Origin: Acidaminococcaceae bacterium
Lineage (GTDB): Bacteria > Bacillota > Negativicutes > Acidaminococcales > Acidaminococcaceae
Assembly: GCA_017443165.1 (NCBI GenBank)
Contig: JAFSOW010000234.1
Span: forward strand, 1-9,088
DNA: 9,088 bases
Reading direction: 5' to 3'
Position numbers and translations under genes: made by a program. Position 1 is the stretch's first letter, and every line of letters starts with the position of its first letter. The notes under the pieces were generated by a model that was given only the letters and a program-made list of their open reading frames with translations, ran no database searches and was not told the DNA's origin. Shown here in pieces: positions 7,642 through 9,088 of this stretch.

Positions 7642-8172
7642 TTACGCAGATTGTTTTTCTTTTTGTTCGCGTACAGCATCCAATGCATACACGATTTTCG
7701 CAACGGTTCCATTGAGTGTGCGAACCAGACCGGAAATCGGAGCATTCAGGCTGCCCAGCATTTTGGCAACCAGCACTTCTTTCGGCGGCAACGCAGCAAC
7801 TGCCTTAACCTCGTCAACAGAAATCACTTTGCCTTCTACAACACCGGCCTTCAGCTGCATCTTCTTATGATCTTTTGCAAAATCACAGATTACTTTGCAG
7901 GCTGCTACCGCGTCTTTGGCAGAAGAGCAAATTGCAGTGTTTTTCTCCAGTACGGAGTTCAGGGCTTCCAGGCCGTATTCTTTTGCGGCCAGGGCAATCA
8001 AAGTGTTCTTGTAAACGGTGTAGGTAGCACCGGCTTCGCGAACCTTACGGCGCAGTTCCGTATCTTCCGCAACGGTAAGACCGCTGAAATCAACTAATAC
8101 TGCTCCTTTAGCTTCAGCGAGAACATTTTTAATCTCAGCTAACTGAGCCTGTTTCTCTGCTTTTGTTTTCAA
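7642..8172 (-). CDS. rplJ: 50S ribosomal protein L10 (RplJ), 176 residues, TTG start
   Basis: This protein forms the base of the ribosomal stalk. Its N-terminal domain binds 23S rRNA with L11 and its C-terminal helix carries L7/L12 dimers. The family pattern is clear: GAVLVDFSGLTVAEDTELRR near residues 23-42, YTVYKNTLIALA near 51-62, LKAGVVEGKVISVDEVKALA-like segment near 107-127, and a charged C-terminal helix ending EQKEKQSA. The TTG start is 8 nt after a strong AAGGAGGT, and no ATG or GTG nearby fits the family N-terminus. It is preceded by an L10-type leader and an attenuator hairpin, so it is likely autoregulated by the L10-L12 complex. Confidence 0.97.
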   Translation of the reverse strand: MKTKAEKQAQLAEIKNVLAEAKGAVLVDFSGLTVAEDTELRRKVREAGATYTVYKNTLIALAAKEYGLEALNSVLEKNTAICSSAKDAVAACKVICDFAKDHKKMQLKAGVVEGKVISVDEVKAVAALPPKEVLVAKMLGSLNAPISGLVRTLNGTVAKIVYALDAVREQKEKQSA

Positions 8173-8180
8173 TGAGTTGC

Positions 8181-8188
8181 ACCTCCTT
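8181..8188 (-). promoter_or_regulatory. rplJ ribosome binding site (TTG start)
   Basis: AAGGAGGT on the minus strand is an almost perfect anti-16S match, 8 nt upstream of the TTG at 8172-8170. The strong site may compensate for the weak start codon. Confidence 0.85.
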
Positions 8189-8222
8189 CTTTCAGATTTT
8201 GACTTACTTTTTTTTATAAATC

Positions 8223-8255
8223 AAAAAGACCTCTCGGCCGATGCAGCCGGAGGTC
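8223..8255 (-). terminator. Attenuator terminator between L10 leader and rplJ
   Basis: On the minus strand: GACCTC, CGGC, loop TGCATCG, GCCG, bulged A, GAGGTC, then five Ts. The 10-bp GC-rich stem with T-run is a good intrinsic terminator, about 50 nt before the rplJ start codon. GCCGAGG in the leader just upstream can pair, with one bulge, with CCTCCGGC of the 5' arm, so an antiterminator is possible. The same layout in Bacillus subtilis is reported to terminate when L10-L12 binds the leader. Confidence 0.85.
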
Positions 8256-8345
8256 GTGAAAGAACTAATCTATCTTTAACGTCTCCAGCCTCGGCAGGCG
8301 TACACTGCTGCACTTGCGCTTACGCACCTGCTGTCTGTGGCCCGA
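8256..8345 (-). ncRNA. Ribosomal protein L10 leader RNA
   Basis: Directly upstream of rplJ the minus strand reads CCACAGACAGCAGGTGCG and later CGCCTGCCGAGGCTGGAGAC. The arms at 8331-8321 (GCAGGTGCGTA) and 8302-8294 (TACGCCTGC) pair with a 2-nt bulge, enclosing an 18-nt loop region. ACAGACAGCAGG and CCTGCCGAGG match the conserved core I know from Firmicutes L10 leaders, where the L10-L12 complex binds a kink-turn-like structure. The boundaries are approximate. Its role is autogenous control of rplJL through the terminator that follows. Confidence 0.85.
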
Positions 8346-8350
8346 TTATC
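8345..8350 (-). promoter_or_regulatory. Possible -10 box for the rplJ leader transcript
   Basis: GATAAT on the minus strand lies 27 nt after the rplA stop codon. A start about 7 nt downstream would place the L10-leader core at the 5' end of the transcript. No recognisable -35 box is found at 16-18 nt, so the call is weak; rplJL may instead be read through from upstream of rplA. Confidence 0.25.
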
Positions 8351-8377
8351 TTCTGATTTAAAAATTTGTGTTCCGGA

Positions 8378-9082
8378 TTATTTTGCGCTGTCCGCTTTGA
8401 GCACATCAATCTTGATGCCAGGTCCCATCGTAGTAGATAAGGTAACAGATTTAATGTACTGACCTTTGGCTCCGGACGGTTTTACTTTAATCAAAGTAGT
8501 AACTAACGCAATGTAGTTATCCAGAAGGGCTTCTTCCGAGAAGGAAGATTTACCGATCATTGCCTGCACGTTACCGGCTTTGTCAGCGCGGTACTCAACT
8601 TTACCGGCTTTGATTTCGCTGAGTGCTTTGGTTACGTCCATGGTAACGGTGCCAACCTTCGGGTTAGGCATTAACCCTTTGGGGCCCAGCAGTTTACCAA
8701 GACGGCCAACCTTGCCCATCATATTCGGGGTCGCTACGCAGACTTCAAAGTCAAACCAGCCGCCCTGAATTTTTGCCACCAGATCATCTCCGCCAACATA
8801 ATCCGCACCGGCAGCCTTTGCTTCCTCGGCCTTCGCGCCTTCCGCAAATACCAGAACCTTTTTGGATTTACCGGTTCCATGAGGCAGCACCATTGCGCCA
8901 CGAACCTGCTGGTCAGCATACTTCGGGTTGATGCCCAGACGGAAAGATGCTTCCACAGAGCTGTCAAATTTGGTAACTACAGTTTTCTTTACCAGTTCAA
9001 CTGCTTCTTTCGGCGAATACAGTTTGGTTTCGTCAATCAGTTTTAACGCATCAACATACTTTTTGCCATGTTTCTTTGCCAT
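8378..9082 (-). CDS. rplA: 50S ribosomal protein L1 (RplA), 234 residues
   Basis: L1 binds 23S rRNA helix 76-78 to form the mobile L1 stalk, which helps deacylated tRNA leave the E site. The gene is complete and of normal length (Bacillus about 232). The L1 signature [20 protein letters not shown] is at residues 126-145, and the C-terminal part has the IGKSSF and [10 protein letters not shown] motifs of the RNA-binding domain. It starts ATGGCAAAGAAAC at 9082. Only six bases upstream are in the window, so the ribosome binding site and the gene expected before it (rplK, L11) are outside. About 200 nt with the L10 leader separate it from rplJ. Confidence 0.98.
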   Translation of the reverse strand: MAKKHGKKYVDALKLIDETKLYSPKEAVELVKKTVVTKFDSSVEASFRLGINPKYADQQVRGAMVLPHGTGKSKKVLVFAEGAKAEEAKAAGADYVGGDDLVAKIQGGWFDFEVCVATPNMMGKVGRLGKLLGPKGLMPNPKVGTVTMDVTKALSEIKAGKVEYRADKAGNVQAMIGKSSFSEEALLDNYIALVTTLIKVKPSGAKGQYIKSVTLSTTMGPGIKIDVLKADSAK

Positions 9083-9088
9083 TATAAT

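Noticed and set aside
1..9088. Mobile elements, CRISPR arrays, phage or defence genes
   Set aside because: All sequence is accounted for by core ribosomal and polymerase genes and their control regions; no transposase, integrase, direct-repeat array or composition break other than the short A/T-rich spacer was seen.

Overview
The window holds the conserved ribosomal-protein / RNA-polymerase cluster of a bacterium, with every gene on the minus strand. Read in the direction of transcription (right to left) the order is rplA (complete), an L10-type leader RNA with a terminator hairpin, rplJ, rplL, a strong intrinsic terminator, a new promoter with a leader of about 220 nt, rpoB, and the first ~1020 codons of rpoC, which runs off the left edge. 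There are no mobile elements, CRISPR arrays, tRNAs or rRNAs.

The proteins look like Firmicutes (Bacillota). RpoB lacks the large SI2 insertion of proteobacteria. RpoC starts MLDVNNF as in Bacillus and clostridia, and L10, L7/L12 and L1 have Firmicutes-like lengths. Extra segments in both RpoB and RpoC, moderate GC, and the absence of an rsmC/ybxB gene between rplL and rpoB make a Negativicutes-type organism my best guess. That placement is inference from memory, not from a search.

Right part (about 7140-9088): rplA encodes ribosomal protein L1. It is followed by an L10-leader fold and an attenuator-like terminator, which probably lets the L10-L12 stalk complex control its own synthesis. rplJ (TTG start) and rplL follow, separated by a very AT-rich spacer. 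A GC-rich hairpin with seven Ts closes the rplJL unit.

Middle (6867-7140): 20 nt beyond that terminator is a near-consensus sigma-A promoter (TTGACA, 18 nt, extended -10 TGGTATCAT). An 8-bp perfect inverted repeat sits over its -10 region. The leader downstream contains a second terminator-shaped hairpin followed by a U-run, about 63 nt before the rpoB start codon. Together these suggest that rpoBC transcription is set independently of the ribosomal genes by its own promoter, operator and attenuator. This is the least explained part of the window.

Left part (1-6866): rpoB and rpoC encode the two large RNA polymerase subunits, with all visible catalytic motifs intact. The most unusual protein feature is an insertion of about 155 residues in RpoC, between the first Zn2-site cysteine after the bridge helix and the conserved D-R-I-I-G-R motif. 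It looks as if it was partly built by duplication of the module that follows it. RpoB carries a smaller insertion (~40 residues) and an 80-residue, strongly acidic C-terminal tail.
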